The notes below the pieces were generated by a model that made no database searches, was not told where the DNA came from, and saw nothing but the letters and a program-made list of their open reading frames with translations. 64,000 nucleotides of DNA, taken from assembly GCA_902782145.1 (NCBI GenBank), contig CACZLZ010000004.1, forward strand, positions 84,121 through 148,120. The letters are read 5' to 3'. Shown here piece by piece: positions 53,305 to 63,897 of this stretch (positions are counted from its first letter, which is position 1; every line of letters begins with the position of its first letter). This stretch comes from an uncultured Aeromonadales bacterium (lineage in GTDB: Bacteria; Pseudomonadota; Gammaproteobacteria; Enterobacterales; Succinivibrionaceae). Position numbers and translations under genes: made by a program.

Positions 53305-56300
53305 TCAGCCCAGATCCACGTCGATGCCCAGGGACCGGATCTCCTTGAGCAGCACGTTGAAGGACTCGGGGATCCCGGCCTCCATGTAGTGGTTCCCCTC
53401 CACGATGTTCTTGTACATCTTGGTGCGGCCGTTGACGTCGTCGGACTTGACCGTGAGGATCTCCTGCAGGGTGTAGGCGGCGCCGTAGGCCTCCAGGGCC
53501 CACACTTCCATCTCACCGAAGCGCTGACCGCCCAGCTGGGCCTTGCCGCCCAGGGGCTGCTGGGTCACCAGGCTGTAGGAGCCGGTGGAGCGGGCATGCA
53601 TCTTGTCATCCACCAGGTGGTTCAGCTTGAGCATGTACATCACACCCACCGTGACCTTTCGCTCGAAGGGCAGGCCCGTGCGGCCGTCATACAGGGTGAT
53701 CTGGCCGGACTCCGGCAGATCTGCCAGACGCAGCATCTCCCGGATGGACTTCTCGTCAGCACCGTCGAACACCGGGGTGGCCACAGGCAGACCCTTACGG
53801 AGATTGCCGGCCAGGGTTCTCACCTCCTGATCGGACATGGCGGAGATATCCACCTTCTGGCGGCAACCGCCCAGATCATAGACCTTCTGCAGGAACTCCC
53901 GCTGCTCGGCCAGATCCCTCTGCTCCCGGATCATGGCGTCGATCTTCTCGCCGATGCCCCGGGCTGCCATGCCCAGATGAACCTCCAGCACCTGGCCGAT
54001 GTTCATACGGGAAGGCACACCCAGAGGGTTGAGCACCATGTCCACCGGACGGCCGTCCTTATCATAGGGCATGTCCTCAATAGGGCAGATCTTGGAGATA
54101 ACGCCCTTGTTGCCGTGGCGTCCGGCCAGCTTGTCGCCAGGCTGGATCCTTCTCTTCACGGCCAGGTACACCTTCACAATCTTCAGGAAGGCCGGAGGCA
54201 TCTCGTCGCCCTGGGTGATCTTCACCCTCTTGGCCTCGTAGAGATCGGAATACTCCTTTTCAACCTTGTCAAACTCCCGGGCCAGCTCCTCCAGGAGGAC
54301 CTGATCCTTCTCCTCCTTCAGGTTCTGGTTCAGCAGCTGCTTGCCGGAGAGGGCGTCCACCTCCTCGGCGCTCATGCCGGAGCTCAGCAGCAGCCGGCGG
54401 GCGCGGCTGAACAGCGCAGCCTCCAGGATATCCCGCTTCTCTCCCAGATCCTTCTTGACCTGGGCCAGCTGGGCCTCCTCGATCTTGATGGCCCGCTCAT
54501 CCTTCTGGATCCCGTCCCGGGTGAAGATCTGGACATCCACCACGGTGCCGTAGGTGGAGCCGGGCACCCTGAGGGAGGAGTCCTTCACCTCCGTGGCCTT
54601 CTCACCAAAGATGGCCCGGAGCAGTTTCTCCTCAGGGCTCAGCAGGGACTCGCCCTTGGGGGTCACCTTGCCCACCAGGATATCGCCGCCCTTCACCTCG
54701 GCGCCCACATACACAATGCCGGAGTTGTCCAGCTTGGACAAAGCGGACTCGCTGACATTGGGAATGTCGGCGGTGATCTCCTCAATGCCCAGCTTGGTCT
54801 CCCGGGCAATGCAGGTGAGCTCCTGGATGTGAACCGTGGTCAGACGGTCATCCATGGCCACCTTCTCGGACACCATGATGGAGTCCTCGTAGTTGTAGCC
54901 GTTCCAGGGCATGAAGGCGATGCGCATGTTCTGGCCCAGGGCAAGCTCGCCCAGATCCGTAGAGGGGCCGTCAGCCAGCACGTCGCCGGCCCGGACCTCT
55001 TCCCCCACGTCAACGCAGGGCACCTGGTTGATGCAGGTGTTCTGGTTGGAGCGCTTGTATTTGGTCAGGTTGTAAATGTCGATGCCGGCCTCGCCTGCGG
55101 TGAGTTCGTCCTCGCTGACCTTGATCACAATGCGGGAGGCGTCCACAAAGTCCACGGTGCCACTGCGGCGGGCCACAATGGTCACTCCGGAGTCCACGGC
55201 CACCGCACGCTCAATGCCGGTGCCCACCAGGGGCTTCTCGGCCAACAGGGTGGGAACAGCCTGACGCTGCATGTTGGATCCCATCAGGGCACGGTTGGCG
55301 TCATCATGCTCCAGGAAGGGGATCAATGCGGCGGCCACAGACACCACCTGCTGAGGGGAGATGTCCATGTAGTCAATGTCCGCAGCGGACATGTAGCATG
55401 ACTCGCCGTCCTTGCGACAGGCGATCATCTCGCCCACCAGCTCATGGGTGTTCTCGTCCACTGCCACATTGGCCTGGGCGATGACGTGCCCGGCCTCGTC
55501 AATGGCGGACAGGTAGTCCACCTCCTCGGTGACCACGCCGTTGACCACCCGGCGGTAGGGGGTCTCCAAGAAGCCGTAACTGTTGCAGCGGGCGAAAATG
55601 GCCAGGGAGTTGATCAGACCGATGTTCGGACCTTCAGGGGTCTCAATGGGGCACAGCCGGCCGTAATGGGTGGGGTGCACGTCACGGACCTCAAAGCCGG
55701 CCCGCTCACGGGTGAGGCCGCCGGGGCCCAGAGCCGAGATGCGGCGCTTGTGGGTGATCTCCGACAGGGGGTTGTTCTGATCCATGAACTGTGACAGCTG
55801 ACTGGATCCGAAGAACTCCTTCAAAGTGGCTGAAATGGGCTTGGGATTGATGAGATCCGAGGGATCCAGAGTCTCCAGATCGCCCATGTTGAAGCGCTCC
55901 CGGACGGCCCGGCGCACCCGGTCCAAACCGATGCGGAACTGGTTCTCGGCCATTTCGCCCACGGAGCGGATCCGGCGGTTGCCCAGATGGTCGATATCGT
56001 CCACCTTGTCCTTGCCGTTGCGGATCTTGATGAACTGCTTCATCACCGCCACGATGTCCTCCTTGGTGAGGACACCGCCCTGGCCCAGATCCTGTCCCGG
56101 ATCTAGGCGGCTGTTGAACTTCATGCGGCCCACGGTGGACAGATCGTATTTGTCCTCCTTGAAGAAGATATCCCCGAAGAGCTTCTCGGAAGACTCCACC
56201 GTGGGGGGCTCGCCGGGACGCATCATGCGGTTGATCTCAAAGAGGGCATCATGGTAGGTCCTGGCAGGATCAGCCCGGAGGGTGTTGGAGATGTAGGCGC

Positions 56301-57339
56301 CGTTGTCCACGTCGTTGGTGCGGATAACGTCCACACTGCTGAAGCCCCGGTCCAGGAGTTCCCGCATGGCGTTCTCGTTCAGGGGCTGGTTGGCCACCAG
56401 GAAAACCTCGCCGGTTCTGGGATCGGTATAGTTCCGGGCAATGATCTTGCCCAGAACCGACTCAATGGGCACCTCAATGAGATCCCCCTGGCCGTTCTCC
56501 TCCAAAGCCTTCAGGAGCTTCCGGCCGATGCGGTCATTGATGGGCTTGCCGGCACGGACAATGGTCTGGCCGCCCACAATCACGTCATTGTCAAAGGTAG
56601 TGCCCCTTAAACTCTCCAGGGACACATGGGTGTAGACCTTGCCATCCTTGAACTCAATGGAAGTGGTGTCGTAGAACATCCTCAGGATGTCCTCGTCGGT
56701 GAACTTCAATGCGTGGAGCAACACGGTGGCCGGCATCTTGCGCCGGCGGTCGATACGCACATACACCAGATCCTTAACGTCGAACTCAAAGTCCAGCCAG
56801 GAGCCACGCATGGGGATGATCCGGGCGTTGTAGAGCTTTTTGCCGGAATGGGTCTTGCCGTCGTCGCTGTCGAAGAAGACGCCGGGGGATCTGTGGAGCT
56901 GGGAGACGATGACCCGCTCAGTGCCGTTGAAAATAAAGGTGCCGTTGTCGGTCATCCTGGGGATGTCGCCCATGTAGACCTCCTTGACCTTGACCTCGGT
57001 TTTGCCGGTGTCCTTGTTGGTCAGGGACAGACTGAGGTTCACCCGGATGGGGGAGGCGTAGGTCTTCTCCCGGATCTGGCACTCCTCCACGGTGAAGGGA
57101 GGCTCGTCCAGGCGGTGGCTCACATAGTCCAGCTTGGCCAGACCGTTGGCACTCTCAATAGGGAAAATGCTGCGGAAGGCAGCAGCCAGACCGTAGTCAC
57201 ACCCGGAGCCGTCACCGGATTCCAGGAACTGCTTGAAAGAATCAACCTGAATCGACAAAAGGTAAGGTGTCTCCATGAGGTGTTCACGCTTACCAAAGTC
57301 CTTACGAATACGCTTTTTTTCAGTGTAGGAGTAAACCAT
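53305..57339 (-). CDS. rpoB: RNA polymerase beta subunit
   Basis: 1344 residues against 1342 in E. coli. It starts [20 protein letters not shown], with GAGGA upstream of the ATG. The rifampicin region [34 protein letters not shown] is wild-type. [12 protein letters not shown] and the C-terminal clamp [32 protein letters not shown] are intact. It follows rplL after a 240-bp interval with an attenuator hairpin. Confidence 0.97.
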   Translation of the reverse strand: MVYSYTEKKRIRKDFGKREHLMETPYLLSIQVDSFKQFLESGDGSGCDYGLAAAFRSIFPIESANGLAKLDYVSHRLDEPPFTVEECQIREKTYASPIRVNLSLSLTNKDTGKTEVKVKEVYMGDIPRMTDNGTFIFNGTERVIVSQLHRSPGVFFDSDDGKTHSGKKLYNARIIPMRGSWLDFEFDVKDLVYVRIDRRRKMPATVLLHALKFTDEDILRMFYDTTSIEFKDGKVYTHVSLESLRGTTFDNDVIVGGQTIVRAGKPINDRIGRKLLKALEENGQGDLIEVPIESVLGKIIARNYTDPRTGEVFLVANQPLNENAMRELLDRGFSSVDVIRTNDVDNGAYISNTLRADPARTYHDALFEINRMMRPGEPPTVESSEKLFGDIFFKEDKYDLSTVGRMKFNSRLDPGQDLGQGGVLTKEDIVAVMKQFIKIRNGKDKVDDIDHLGNRRIRSVGEMAENQFRIGLDRVRRAVRERFNMGDLETLDPSDLINPKPISATLKEFFGSSQLSQFMDQNNPLSEITHKRRISALGPGGLTRERAGFEVRDVHPTHYGRLCPIETPEGPNIGLINSLAIFARCNSYGFLETPYRRVVNGVVTEEVDYLSAIDEAGHVIAQANVAVDENTHELVGEMIACRKDGESCYMSAADIDYMDISPQQVVSVAAALIPFLEHDDANRALMGSNMQRQAVPTLLAEKPLVGTGIERAVAVDSGVTIVARRSGTVDFVDASRIVIKVSEDELTAGEAGIDIYNLTKYKRSNQNTCINQVPCVDVGEEVRAGDVLADGPSTDLGELALGQNMRIAFMPWNGYNYEDSIMVSEKVAMDDRLTTVHIQELTCIARETKLGIEEITADIPNVSESALSKLDNSGIVYVGAEVKGGDILVGKVTPKGESLLSPEEKLLRAIFGEKATEVKDSSLRVPGSTYGTVVDVQIFTRDGIQKDERAIKIEEAQLAQVKKDLGEKRDILEAALFSRARRLLLSSGMSAEEVDALSGKQLLNQNLKEEKDQVLLEELAREFDKVEKEYSDLYEAKRVKITQGDEMPPAFLKIVKVYLAVKRRIQPGDKLAGRHGNKGVISKICPIEDMPYDKDGRPVDMVLNPLGVPSRMNIGQVLEVHLGMAARGIGEKIDAMIREQRDLAEQREFLQKVYDLGGCRQKVDISAMSDQEVRTLAGNLRKGLPVATPVFDGADEKSIREMLRLADLPESGQITLYDGRTGLPFERKVTVGVMYMLKLNHLVDDKMHARSTGSYSLVTQQPLGGKAQLGGQRFGEMEVWALEAYGAAYTLQEILTVKSDDVNGRTKMYKNIVEGNHYMEAGIPESFNVLLKEIRSLGIDVDLG

Positions 57340-57507
57340 GGGGTTCCTCAGCAAATGGTTGGCTAAAACTGGTCTGTTCCCGGAGGGGGCGCCGTCAGAG
57401 GACGCGGGGAATGCTCTCCGGGGAGGCGCCGCTGGTGCGGAGCCCGTCTGAACATTGTTAATCCCGGCAAGAAATTAACGATGCTCAGGCACCATGCATC
57501 ACAGTGC

Positions 57508-57538
57508 AAAAAGGCTGGTGGACCGCTGTCCACCAGCC
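57508..57538 (-). terminator. Attenuator hairpin between rplL and rpoB
   Basis: A perfect 11-bp stem GGCTGGTGGAC/GTCCACCAGCC with a 4-nt loop, followed on the minus strand by five T. It is 41 nt after the rplL stop and about 170 nt before rpoB. In E. coli a partial terminator at this point lowers rpoBC relative to rplJL; the same role is inferred. Confidence 0.8.
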
Positions 57539-57579
57539 AGCCCGCTCAGGCGGGCAGAGGCAATAAGCCTTGGAAGGAA

Positions 57580-57945
57580 TTACTTGAGCTCGACCTCGGC
57601 ACCGGCTTCCTCCAGAGACTTCTTGAGAGCCTCGGCATCAGCCTTGGGCAGATCCTCCTTGACGTTGGAGGGAGCAGCCTCAACCAGATCCTTGGCCTCC
57701 TTCAGGCCCAGACCGGTGGCGGCACGGACAGCCTTGATGACCTGGATCTTGTTGGCGCCGACATTCTTCAGCACCACGGTGAACTCGGTCTTCTCTTCAA
57801 CGGCAGCCTCGGCAGCAGGGCCGGCAGCCACAGCGGCAGCTGCGGAAACGCCGAACTTCTCTTCCATAGCCTTGACCAGCTCGGTGACTTCCATGACGGA
57901 CATGGAGGCGACTGCTTCGATGATTTCTTCTTTAGTTAAAGCCAT
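57580..57945 (-). CDS. rplL: Ribosomal protein bL12 (L7/L12)
   Basis: 121 residues. The N-terminal dimerisation part [29 protein letters not shown] is followed by an Ala/Val hinge ([17 protein letters not shown]) and the globular C-domain [38 protein letters not shown]. It binds L10 as dimers and recruits translation factors. 58 bp after rplJ. Confidence 0.98.
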   Translation of the reverse strand: MALTKEEIIEAVASMSVMEVTELVKAMEEKFGVSAAAAVAAGPAAEAAVEEKTEFTVVLKNVGANKIQVIKAVRAATGLGLKEAKDLVEAAPSNVKEDLPKADAEALKKSLEEAGAEVELK

Positions 57946-58003
57946 TTTTTATACCTTTAGAAATTGAATATCAGATTGATGTAAACAGACAGTTGCGGAA
58001 AGC

Positions 58004-58510
58004 TCAGGCGGCCTCGGCTGCGCCCTTCTGATCGGCCACGGCGGCCAGAGTGCGCACCAGCTTGCCGGCGGCGGCCTCCTTCATGGTCATCATCAACTTG
58101 GCGATAGCCTCCTCCAGGGTAGGCAGTGTGGCCAGACGGTCAATCTGCTCAGCGGGGATGAACTCACCCTCGAAAGCGCTGCCCTTGATGGTGAAGTTGC
58201 TTTCCTTTTTGGCGAATTCCTTGAAGATCCTGGCAGCAGCGCCCGGATGCTCCTTGGAAAAGGCAATGATGGTGGGGCCGGAGAACACGTCCTTCAGGCA
58301 CTCAAACTCAGTGCCTTCCACCACCCGGGTGAGCAGGGTGTTGCGGACAACACGCATGTACACGCCGGCCTCGCGGCCCTGCTTGCGCAGTGCGTCCATC
58401 TTCACCGCAGGAACACCGCGGGAGTCTGCGACCACTGCCGACAGGGCTCCCTTGGCGGCCTCGCTCACCTCAGATACAATTGCCTGTTTGTCTTCGAGAT
58501 TTAAAGCCAT
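58004..58510 (-). CDS. rplJ: Ribosomal protein uL10
   Basis: 168 residues, [32 protein letters not shown] at the start, the globular domain [23 protein letters not shown], and C-terminal helix that anchors L7/L12 dimers. GGAG lies 8 nt before the ATG at 58510 (a TTG two codons earlier is less likely). An L10 leader precedes it. Confidence 0.97.
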   Translation of the reverse strand: MALNLEDKQAIVSEVSEAAKGALSAVVADSRGVPAVKMDALRKQGREAGVYMRVVRNTLLTRVVEGTEFECLKDVFSGPTIIAFSKEHPGAAARIFKEFAKKESNFTIKGSAFEGEFIPAEQIDRLATLPTLEEAIAKLMMTMKEAAAGKLVRTLAAVADQKGAAEAA

Positions 58511-58618
58511 TGGCAATACTCCAAATATCCCGGGACAGACCCGGGAATGCTAAGCCCTTGCGGGCACCTCGGTATAAAATCCAGAAGAAAGATAAGAATA
58601 CTTTCAGCGGGGATTTTT

Positions 58619-58679
58619 ACCGTCTACGCAGGATGTTTAAGATCTCTCCCCTGCGGTCTTGGACGGGAGAAACTCCCAA
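58619..58679 (-). ncRNA. L10 (rplJ) mRNA leader, autoregulatory
   Basis: The minus strand contains the conserved leader elements: GTCCAAGACCGCAGG...GAGAGATCTTAAAC, then CCTGCGTAGACGGT, in the rplA-rplJ gap. In E. coli the L10-(L7/L12)4 complex binds this RNA to repress rplJL translation. Core coordinates are given; the full leader extends toward the rplJ SD (58511). Confidence 0.8.
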
Positions 58680-58685
58680 CCAATC

Positions 58686-58706
58686 GGGGGTTTTGGCAAA
58701 ACCCCC
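58686..58706 (-). other. Hairpin directly after rplA
   Basis: A 9-bp stem GGGGGTTTT/AAAACCCCC with a 3-nt loop lies about 10 nt after the rplA stop and in front of the L10 leader. It may be a processing signal or part of the leader; there is no terminator-like T run beyond the stem itself. Confidence 0.5.
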
Positions 58707-58715
58707 GGAAAAACA

Positions 58716-59438
58716 TCAGGCGCCTGTCCGGTCCTCAATGGCATTGAGATCCAGGGTAAGGCCGGGGCCCATGGTGGTGGACACACAGATCTTCTTGATG
58801 AAGTTGCCCTTGGCGGTGGCCGGCTTCTGCTTCTTGATGGTGGAAACCAGAGCCTCCAGGTTCTCCTTGAGCTTCACAGCGTCAAAGTCAACCTTGCCCA
58901 GGGTGGTGTGCACAATGCCGCACTTGTCGTTACGGTAACGGACCTGTCCGGCCTTGGCGCGCTTCACCGCACCCTCCACATCGGGGGTCACAGTGCCGTC
59001 CTTAGGATTAGGCATGAGTCCACGGGGGCCCAGGGTCTGACCTAACTGACCCACAACCCGCATGGCGTCGGGGGAGGCGATGACGGAATCGAAGTTGAGG
59101 TTTCCGGCCTTGATTTCCTTTGCCAGATCATCCATGCCCACCAGATCAGCACCTGCAGCCTTGGCCTTCTCGGCATTCTCGCCCTGAGTGAACACTGCCA
59201 CCCGCACAGTCCTGCCGGTACCGTGGGGAAGAACAATGGCTCCTCTGACATTCTGATCGGACTTGCGGACGTCAATACCCAGATTGATGTCAACATCAAC
59301 ACTCTGGACGAACTTCACATTGGTCTTGTCATCAGCCACCAGTTTGCGGAACTCCTCAAAAGCCTCCACGGGGGAATAAAGCTTCTTGGTGTCCACCTTT
59401 TCGCGGATGGCCTTCATACGCTTGGAAATTCTGGCCAT
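58716..59438 (-). CDS. rplA: Ribosomal protein uL1
   Basis: 240 residues, [21 protein letters not shown] start with GGAGGAG upstream. Contains [17 protein letters not shown], the [16 protein letters not shown] signature and [19 protein letters not shown]. It binds 23S rRNA at the L1 stalk and represses rplKA translation. The ATG is one base after the rplK stop. Confidence 0.98.
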   Translation of the reverse strand: MARISKRMKAIREKVDTKKLYSPVEAFEEFRKLVADDKTNVKFVQSVDVDINLGIDVRKSDQNVRGAIVLPHGTGRTVRVAVFTQGENAEKAKAAGADLVGMDDLAKEIKAGNLNFDSVIASPDAMRVVGQLGQTLGPRGLMPNPKDGTVTPDVEGAVKRAKAGQVRYRNDKCGIVHTTLGKVDFDAVKLKENLEALVSTIKKQKPATAKGNFIKKICVSTTMGPGLTLDLNAIEDRTGA

Positions 59439-59439
59439 T

Positions 59440-59868
59440 TTACTCCTCCACCGTGATGCCCATGGAACGGGCGCTGCCCATGAGAGTGCGGACATTGGCC
59501 TGGAGATCAGCTCCGGTCATGTCAGCTTCCTTCTGCTTGGCGATCTCCTCCAGCTGAGCCACAGTGACCTTGCCCACCTTGGTGGTCAGGGGATTGGCTG
59601 AGCCGTGCTCGATCTTGGCTGCCTTCTTAATGAAGTAGGTGGCCGGATGGGACTTGGTGACGAAGGTGAAGGAACGGTCACTGTAGACGGTGATGATGAC
59701 CGGGACCGGTGCACCCTTCTCCAGTTTATCAGTCTTGGCGTTGAACGCCTTGCAGAACTCCATGATGTTCACGCCATGCTGGCCCAGTGCGGGACCAACA
59801 GGCGGTGAAGGGTTGGCCATACCTGCCTTGACCTGCAGGTTGATGTAAGCCTGAACTTTCTTTGCCAT
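59440..59868 (-). CDS. rplK: Ribosomal protein uL11
   Basis: 142 residues, [43 protein letters not shown], the canonical L11 N-terminus, and the rRNA-binding C-domain with [14 protein letters not shown] and [12 protein letters not shown]. First gene of the rplKAJL-rpoBC cluster. Here it is separated from nusG by an unrelated plus-strand gene. Confidence 0.98.
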   Translation of the reverse strand: MAKKVQAYINLQVKAGMANPSPPVGPALGQHGVNIMEFCKAFNAKTDKLEKGAPVPVIITVYSDRSFTFVTKSHPATYFIKKAAKIEHGSANPLTTKVGKVTVAQLEEIAKQKEADMTGADLQANVRTLMGSARSMGITVEE

Positions 59869-59984
59869 TTTGATTTATTCCTGAATCGGGTGATAACGCC
59901 TCAGAAACTGAGTTTCATCACAGGCTCCCCGGAAAAAAATAAAAACAAGTTACCCGGTCGCACAAAAATGCAACAGGGCGATGT

Positions 59985-60013
59985 ATTATACAAATTTATT
60001 TCCGCCGTGACAA
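59985..60013 (-). promoter_or_regulatory. Strong sigma-70 promoter of rplK-A-J-L-rpoBC
   Basis: Minus strand: TTGTCA -35 (60008-60013), 17 bp, perfect TATAAT -10 (59985-59990), with an AT-rich UP-like tract upstream. The predicted leader to rplK is about 110 nt. Confidence 0.8.
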
Positions 60014-60628
60014 CTATCAAATTTTACCCATAATTTTAAGGGATTTTTTTGCACCCTGGTGGAAGCGCGATCCGTGAAAACACTGATCCGGTCAGCGCCG
60101 GAGCCGATTGGAGCCACTGGGAGGATAATGGCTCGCTGCCGGATCTCCTGGCCATGACCTCTGAACATCCAAAGCCACATCTCAATCGCAGATCTCTGAG
60201 CTCCTTGGGCCAAACATCCCCGCCATTCCACTGCCCAGCTACCTCCCTTACTCCCAAGCGGTCCACAAAGCGCACTGCACCGCCTGCATCGCCGGCTCCC
60301 TGGCAGCACTGCCCACGCCGCACCACCGGCTAAGCAACAATTGGGACACCTCTCTTGCCGCATCCTCACCGGCAGGTCACCGCCCTCGCCATCTTCTTCA
60401 CCTGACGTACCCGCCCTGCAAGCCACCAGCACCGCCCACCTGTCCCCGGAAGACTCCCCGGGGAGAGTATAATGTTGAGTGCTGGCAGGTGCGCCCGGGT
60501 ATATTTCGGGCCAAGGTGACCCGGAAAGATACGGGAGCATTCGCCTCAGGCCTGCCGGCAGGGGATCCGGCAGCCCGGAGCCCCAGGGTTTCATAACAGG
60601 CACTGACAGACATTAGCAAGGAGAACAC
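60014..60628. other. Divergent non-coding interval between rplK promoter and the M18 aminopeptidase
   Basis: No gene supported. A plus-strand TATAAT at 60468-60473 is a possible -10 for the aminopeptidase gene, without a good -35. No rRNA or tRNA seen. Confidence 0.5.
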
Positions 60629-62083
60629 ATGGAAGAAAAGGAAGATAAGGCCGGACAGGCACAGTGCGGCAGTGAGTGCCCAGAGAAGGAGGAGAGTGCG
60701 GCAGCGAAGCGCAGCAATGAGCTCACCTGGACCTTCAAGGACTGCTCTGCCCGCCTTGATGCCGGACAGACAGAAGAGGCCGGGAAGTTTGCCGAGGGCT
60801 ACAAGATCTTCCTGGATCGGGCCAAGACTGAGCGGGAGTTTGCGGAAGTCGCCCTGGAGGAATGCCAGAAAGCCGGCTACCACCTCTTTGAGCCCGGGCA
60901 GGAACTCCGCCCTGGTGACCGGGTGTTCCACCTCAACCGGAACAAGGCGGTGATCATGACCACTGTGGGCCGGGAGCCTCTGGAGAAGGGACTTCGGATC
61001 ACCGTGTCCCACGTGGACTCCCCCCGGCTGGATCTCAAGCCCATGCCGGTGACGGAGAAATCCGGCATCGCCTACCTCAAGACCCACTACTACGGCGGGA
61101 TCAAGAAGTACCAGTGGGTCACTGTGCCCCTGGCCCTCCACGGGGTCACTGCCCGTAACGGCCAGGAGAACATCCGGATCTGCATCGGCGAGAAGGAGGA
61201 TGAGCCGGTTTTCTGCATCTCCGATCTCCTGCCCCACCTGGCATCTGATCAGATGGATCGGAAGTTACGGGAGGCAATCAAGGGCGAGGAGCTCACTGCT
61301 GTGGCAGCCTCCACCCCCTTCGATCCCGAGTCCAAGGAGAAGGATCTGGTGAAGCTCCGGTTCCTGGACATCATGAACCGGAAGTACGGGATCACCGAGA
61401 AGGACTTTCTAACCTCAGAACTGTCCCTGGTTCCCGCCGGCCATGCCCGGGACGTGGGCGCCGACGGCGCTCTGGTGGGCTCCTACGGCCAGGATGACCG
61501 GATCTGCGCCTATGCCGCCCTCCGGGCCGAGCTGGGCTGCACCGCCCCTGCCCACACCACAGTAACCGTCTTTGCCGACAAGGAAGAGATCGGATCCTGC
61601 GGCAACACCGGCATGAACTCCGACTTCCTGCTGCACCACATCCAGGATCTGTGTCGCACCATGAAGGCGGATGAGCGCACCGTCCTCCGGAACTCCTGGG
61701 CCCTGTCAGCCGATGTGGGCGCCGCCTTTGATCCCGTGTTCCCCTCGGTGTTCGACGAGCAGAACAGCTGCCACCTGGGCAAGGGCTGCGTCCTGACCAA
61801 ATACACCGGCGCCCGGGGCAAGTCAGGCAGCAATGACGCCAGCGCCGAGACTCTGGCCTTCATCACCGGGATCCTGGATGAGGCCAATGTGCCCTGGCAG
61901 ATCGGTGAGATCGGCGCGGTGGACGCCGGCGGCGGCGGCACTGTCGCCCTGTTCATTGCCGGGATGGATGTGAACACCGTGGATCTGGGAGTGCCCATCC
62001 TGTCCATGCACTCACCCTTTGAACTGTCCTCCAAGGCTGATCTGTACAGCCTGTACCTGGGACTGTCCGCCTTCCTGAAATAG
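60629..62083 (+). CDS. M18-family aminopeptidase
   Basis: 484-residue cytoplasmic dinuclear-zinc aminopeptidase, probably acting on acidic N-terminal residues. Metal and catalytic motifs: ITVSHVDSPRLDLKP (first His/Asp), SYGQDDRICAYAAL, VFADKEEIGSCGNTG (Glu-Glu), ALSADVGAAFDP and ILSMHSPFE (last His). The first ~35 residues are a charged non-conserved extension. It resembles the ~460-residue M18 type common in Firmicutes more than the short proteobacterial form; that is recollection, not a search. SD AAGGAG, own terminator. It sits on the opposite strand inside the usually continuous secE-nusG-rplK cluster. Confidence 0.88.
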   Translation: MEEKEDKAGQAQCGSECPEKEESAAAKRSNELTWTFKDCSARLDAGQTEEAGKFAEGYKIFLDRAKTEREFAEVALEECQKAGYHLFEPGQELRPGDRVFHLNRNKAVIMTTVGREPLEKGLRITVSHVDSPRLDLKPMPVTEKSGIAYLKTHYYGGIKKYQWVTVPLALHGVTARNGQENIRICIGEKEDEPVFCISDLLPHLASDQMDRKLREAIKGEELTAVAASTPFDPESKEKDLVKLRFLDIMNRKYGITEKDFLTSELSLVPAGHARDVGADGALVGSYGQDDRICAYAALRAELGCTAPAHTTVTVFADKEEIGSCGNTGMNSDFLLHHIQDLCRTMKADERTVLRNSWALSADVGAAFDPVFPSVFDEQNSCHLGKGCVLTKYTGARGKSGSNDASAETLAFITGILDEANVPWQIGEIGAVDAGGGGTVALFIAGMDVNTVDLGVPILSMHSPFELSSKADLYSLYLGLSAFLK

Positions 62084-62153
62084 ACGCCCCGCCCGGGAAA
62101 GTCCCCTGCGGAGAGCCACAGCGGATGCTGATCCGGGAGGCAAAGGATGATCC

Positions 62154-62187
62154 GGGGAGATGCCTGTTACCGGCGTCTCCCCTTTTT
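62154..62187 (+). terminator. Terminator of the M18 aminopeptidase gene
   Basis: 11-bp stem GGGGAGATGCC/GGCGTCTCCCC (one G-T pair), loop of 7, followed by TTTTT. Confidence 0.9.
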
Positions 62188-62298
62188 GCTGCCTGAGGTG
62201 CACTGCCACTCCCACTGCGGGGACAACGGAAAGGGTCAACAGAAGGTGCCGCCCGGTGCCTCAGTCCCTGCCTGAAGATCATTTCTCCCGAAAGCAAC

Positions 62299-62329
62299 AG
62301 AACCCTCCGCCATGACAGCGGAAGGCTCT
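62299..62329 (-). terminator. Hairpin after nusG
   Basis: On the minus strand AGAGCCTTCCGC pairs with GCGGAGGGTTCT (12 bp with two G-T pairs), loop of 7, followed by a weak T-rich tail (GTTGCTTTC). It ends the secE-nusG transcript so that rplK needs its own promoter. Confidence 0.65.
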
Positions 62330-62408
62330 GCATATGTCCGGGCACCTGTCTGGTGTTTCTGATCTGCTGATCAGGCCGACCGGATCAGCCGGGTTAGCCC
62401 GTATAGCC

Positions 62409-62990
62409 TCAGAGCTTCTCGATCTGGGAGAACTCCAGCTCCACCGGGGTGGGACGGCCGAAGATGGACACAGCCACAGTGACCACATTCTTGTCGTAGT
62501 CCACCTTCTCGATGGTGCCGTTGTATTCCTTGAAGGGACCGACACACACCCGGATCTGCTCGCCCACATCGTAACTGGTCTTGGGACGGGGATTGGCAGT
62601 GGAGGGGTTGATGGTCTCCAGAAGTTTCGCAGCCTCCTGATCGGTCAGGGGGGAGGGCTTGTCCTTGGAGCAGCCCAGGAAGCCCTGGACATGGTTAGTG
62701 TCCTTCACCAGATGCCAGGTGGCGTCATTCATTTCCATAAGGATAAGGACGTACCCGGGGAAGAACCTCCGCTCGCTCTTGCGGCGAACATTGTTGCGCA
62801 CCTCAACCACCTCCTCGGTGGGAACGATCACTTCGCCGAACTTGTCCTCAAGGCCGCTGCGGCGGATCTGCTCCAGAAGGGTCTTCTGCACCCGCTTCTC
62901 ATAGCCGGTGGAAGTCTGGACCACAAACCACTTCTTGACGCCGGTGCTCTCGCCGGCGGGACTGTTGTTGCTCTTCTCTTCTTCAGCCAT
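62409..62990 (-). CDS. nusG: Transcription elongation/antitermination factor NusG
   Basis: 193 residues. A short charged N-terminal extension precedes KKWFVVQTSTGYEKRVQKTLLEQI (NGN domain). RRKSERRFFPGYVLILMEM and FLGCSKDKPSPLTDQEAAKLL complete it, and the KOW domain is EQIRVCVGPFKEYNGTIEKVDYDKNVVTVAVSIFGRPTPVELEFSQIEKL. 10 bp after secE. Confidence 0.97.
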   Translation of the reverse strand: MAEEEKSNNSPAGESTGVKKWFVVQTSTGYEKRVQKTLLEQIRRSGLEDKFGEVIVPTEEVVEVRNNVRRKSERRFFPGYVLILMEMNDATWHLVKDTNHVQGFLGCSKDKPSPLTDQEAAKLLETINPSTANPRPKTSYDVGEQIRVCVGPFKEYNGTIEKVDYDKNVVTVAVSIFGRPTPVELEFSQIEKL

Positions 62991-63000
62991 TTTAAGCTCC

Positions 63001-63480
63001 TTATGCGCCGGTTATCAGATTCACCAGGAAGCCGATGATCACATCGAAAACCCAGAGCATGAATGCCACAATCACTGCAACCACGGCCACGCCCACAGTG
63101 GACTTGATGGTCTCATCCTTGGTGGGCCAGGTGACCTTGCGCAACTCGCCCCGGGAGGCCTTGGCAAACCGGATGAACCGGCGGCCGGTAGAGGTGCACA
63201 GGGCGCAGACGGCGGCAATGACAATACAGCCAATGACAAAGGGCAGTCTGGTGGTCACCGGCTGCAGCGTCTCAGGCTGGGAGAAATAGTAGTTGAGGCC
63301 CACAGAGCCCACCACACCCAGAACAAAAACAGTCCACAGGACATAATCCAGGGGAGTCGAGCCCTTGGTCTGGGATGAGGACTTCCGGGGGCTGGACACT
63401 GCCTTGCCAGCATCCTTGCCGCTGCGGCCGGAGGCGCTGTCGGCGGCGCCAGTCTTCTTGTTCTTTTCTGTCTTTTCCAT
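63001..63480 (-). CDS. secE: Preprotein translocase subunit SecE
   Basis: 159 residues. The E. coli-type three-helix SecE: two extra N-terminal helices (YVLWTVFVLGVVGSVGLNYYF; LPFVIGCIVIAAVCALCTS), then the essential amphipathic region FAKASRGELRKVTWPTKDETIKST and final helix VAVVAVIVAFMLWVFDVIIGFLVNLI. A Lys/Ser-rich N-terminus (MEKTEKNKKTG) starts at the ATG 63480; the frame is open upstream. Confidence 0.95.
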   Translation of the reverse strand: MEKTEKNKKTGAADSASGRSGKDAGKAVSSPRKSSSQTKGSTPLDYVLWTVFVLGVVGSVGLNYYFSQPETLQPVTTRLPFVIGCIVIAAVCALCTSTGRRFIRFAKASRGELRKVTWPTKDETIKSTVGVAVVAVIVAFMLWVFDVIIGFLVNLITGA

Positions 63481-63638
63481 GTCAAAAAACTTCAATTGAT
63501 AATCTGTCAGCGCCCCTGGGGCGCCCAAGTCATGCCAGTCACATGGGCTGACGCGGTGGTATTCCGCCGGCAGATCCGGCTTGTGATCCCGCAGTTGCCC
63601 CTGACACATCAGGGCAAACACGCACAGTGTGTCATTCT

Positions 63639-63647
63639 AGCATAACA
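63639..63647 (-). promoter_or_regulatory. Candidate extended -10 promoter of secE-nusG
   Basis: Minus strand TGT-TATGCT, about 155 nt before secE. No clear -35. The interval 63481-63831 holds no tRNA although a tRNA gene is common between tuf and secE in relatives. Confidence 0.4.
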
Positions 63648-63831
63648 TTCCCGAGATCTGCATTAAAAATGAGAAGTCCGTCACCCCACCACTCCGGAAG
63701 AAGACATGAGCCGGACGGCAGCAGACCGGATCCGTATTCATGAGGATACGTGATCTGATCCGGGAAGGTTCCATGCCCGGGATAAGTTTCCCGCAGCACG
63801 CCTGCTGATCTTCTGCCGATCTCACAGGATC

Positions 63832-63855
63832 AAAAAAGGGAGCCTTTCGGCTCCC
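63832..63855 (-). terminator. Rho-independent terminator of tuf
   Basis: 7-bp stem GGGAGCC/GGCTCCC with a GAAA tetraloop on the minus strand, followed by six T. Confidence 0.93.
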
Positions 63856-63897
63856 CTGCCGGATCCGCACGAGCAGATCCTCTTGGCTATATCAGTC

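Noticed and set aside
51514..55401. Large plus-strand frames over rpoC and rpoB
   Set aside because: Shadows of the RNA polymerase genes.
63481..63831. tRNA gene expected between tuf and secE
   Set aside because: No cloverleaf, T-loop consensus or CCA end found on either strand.
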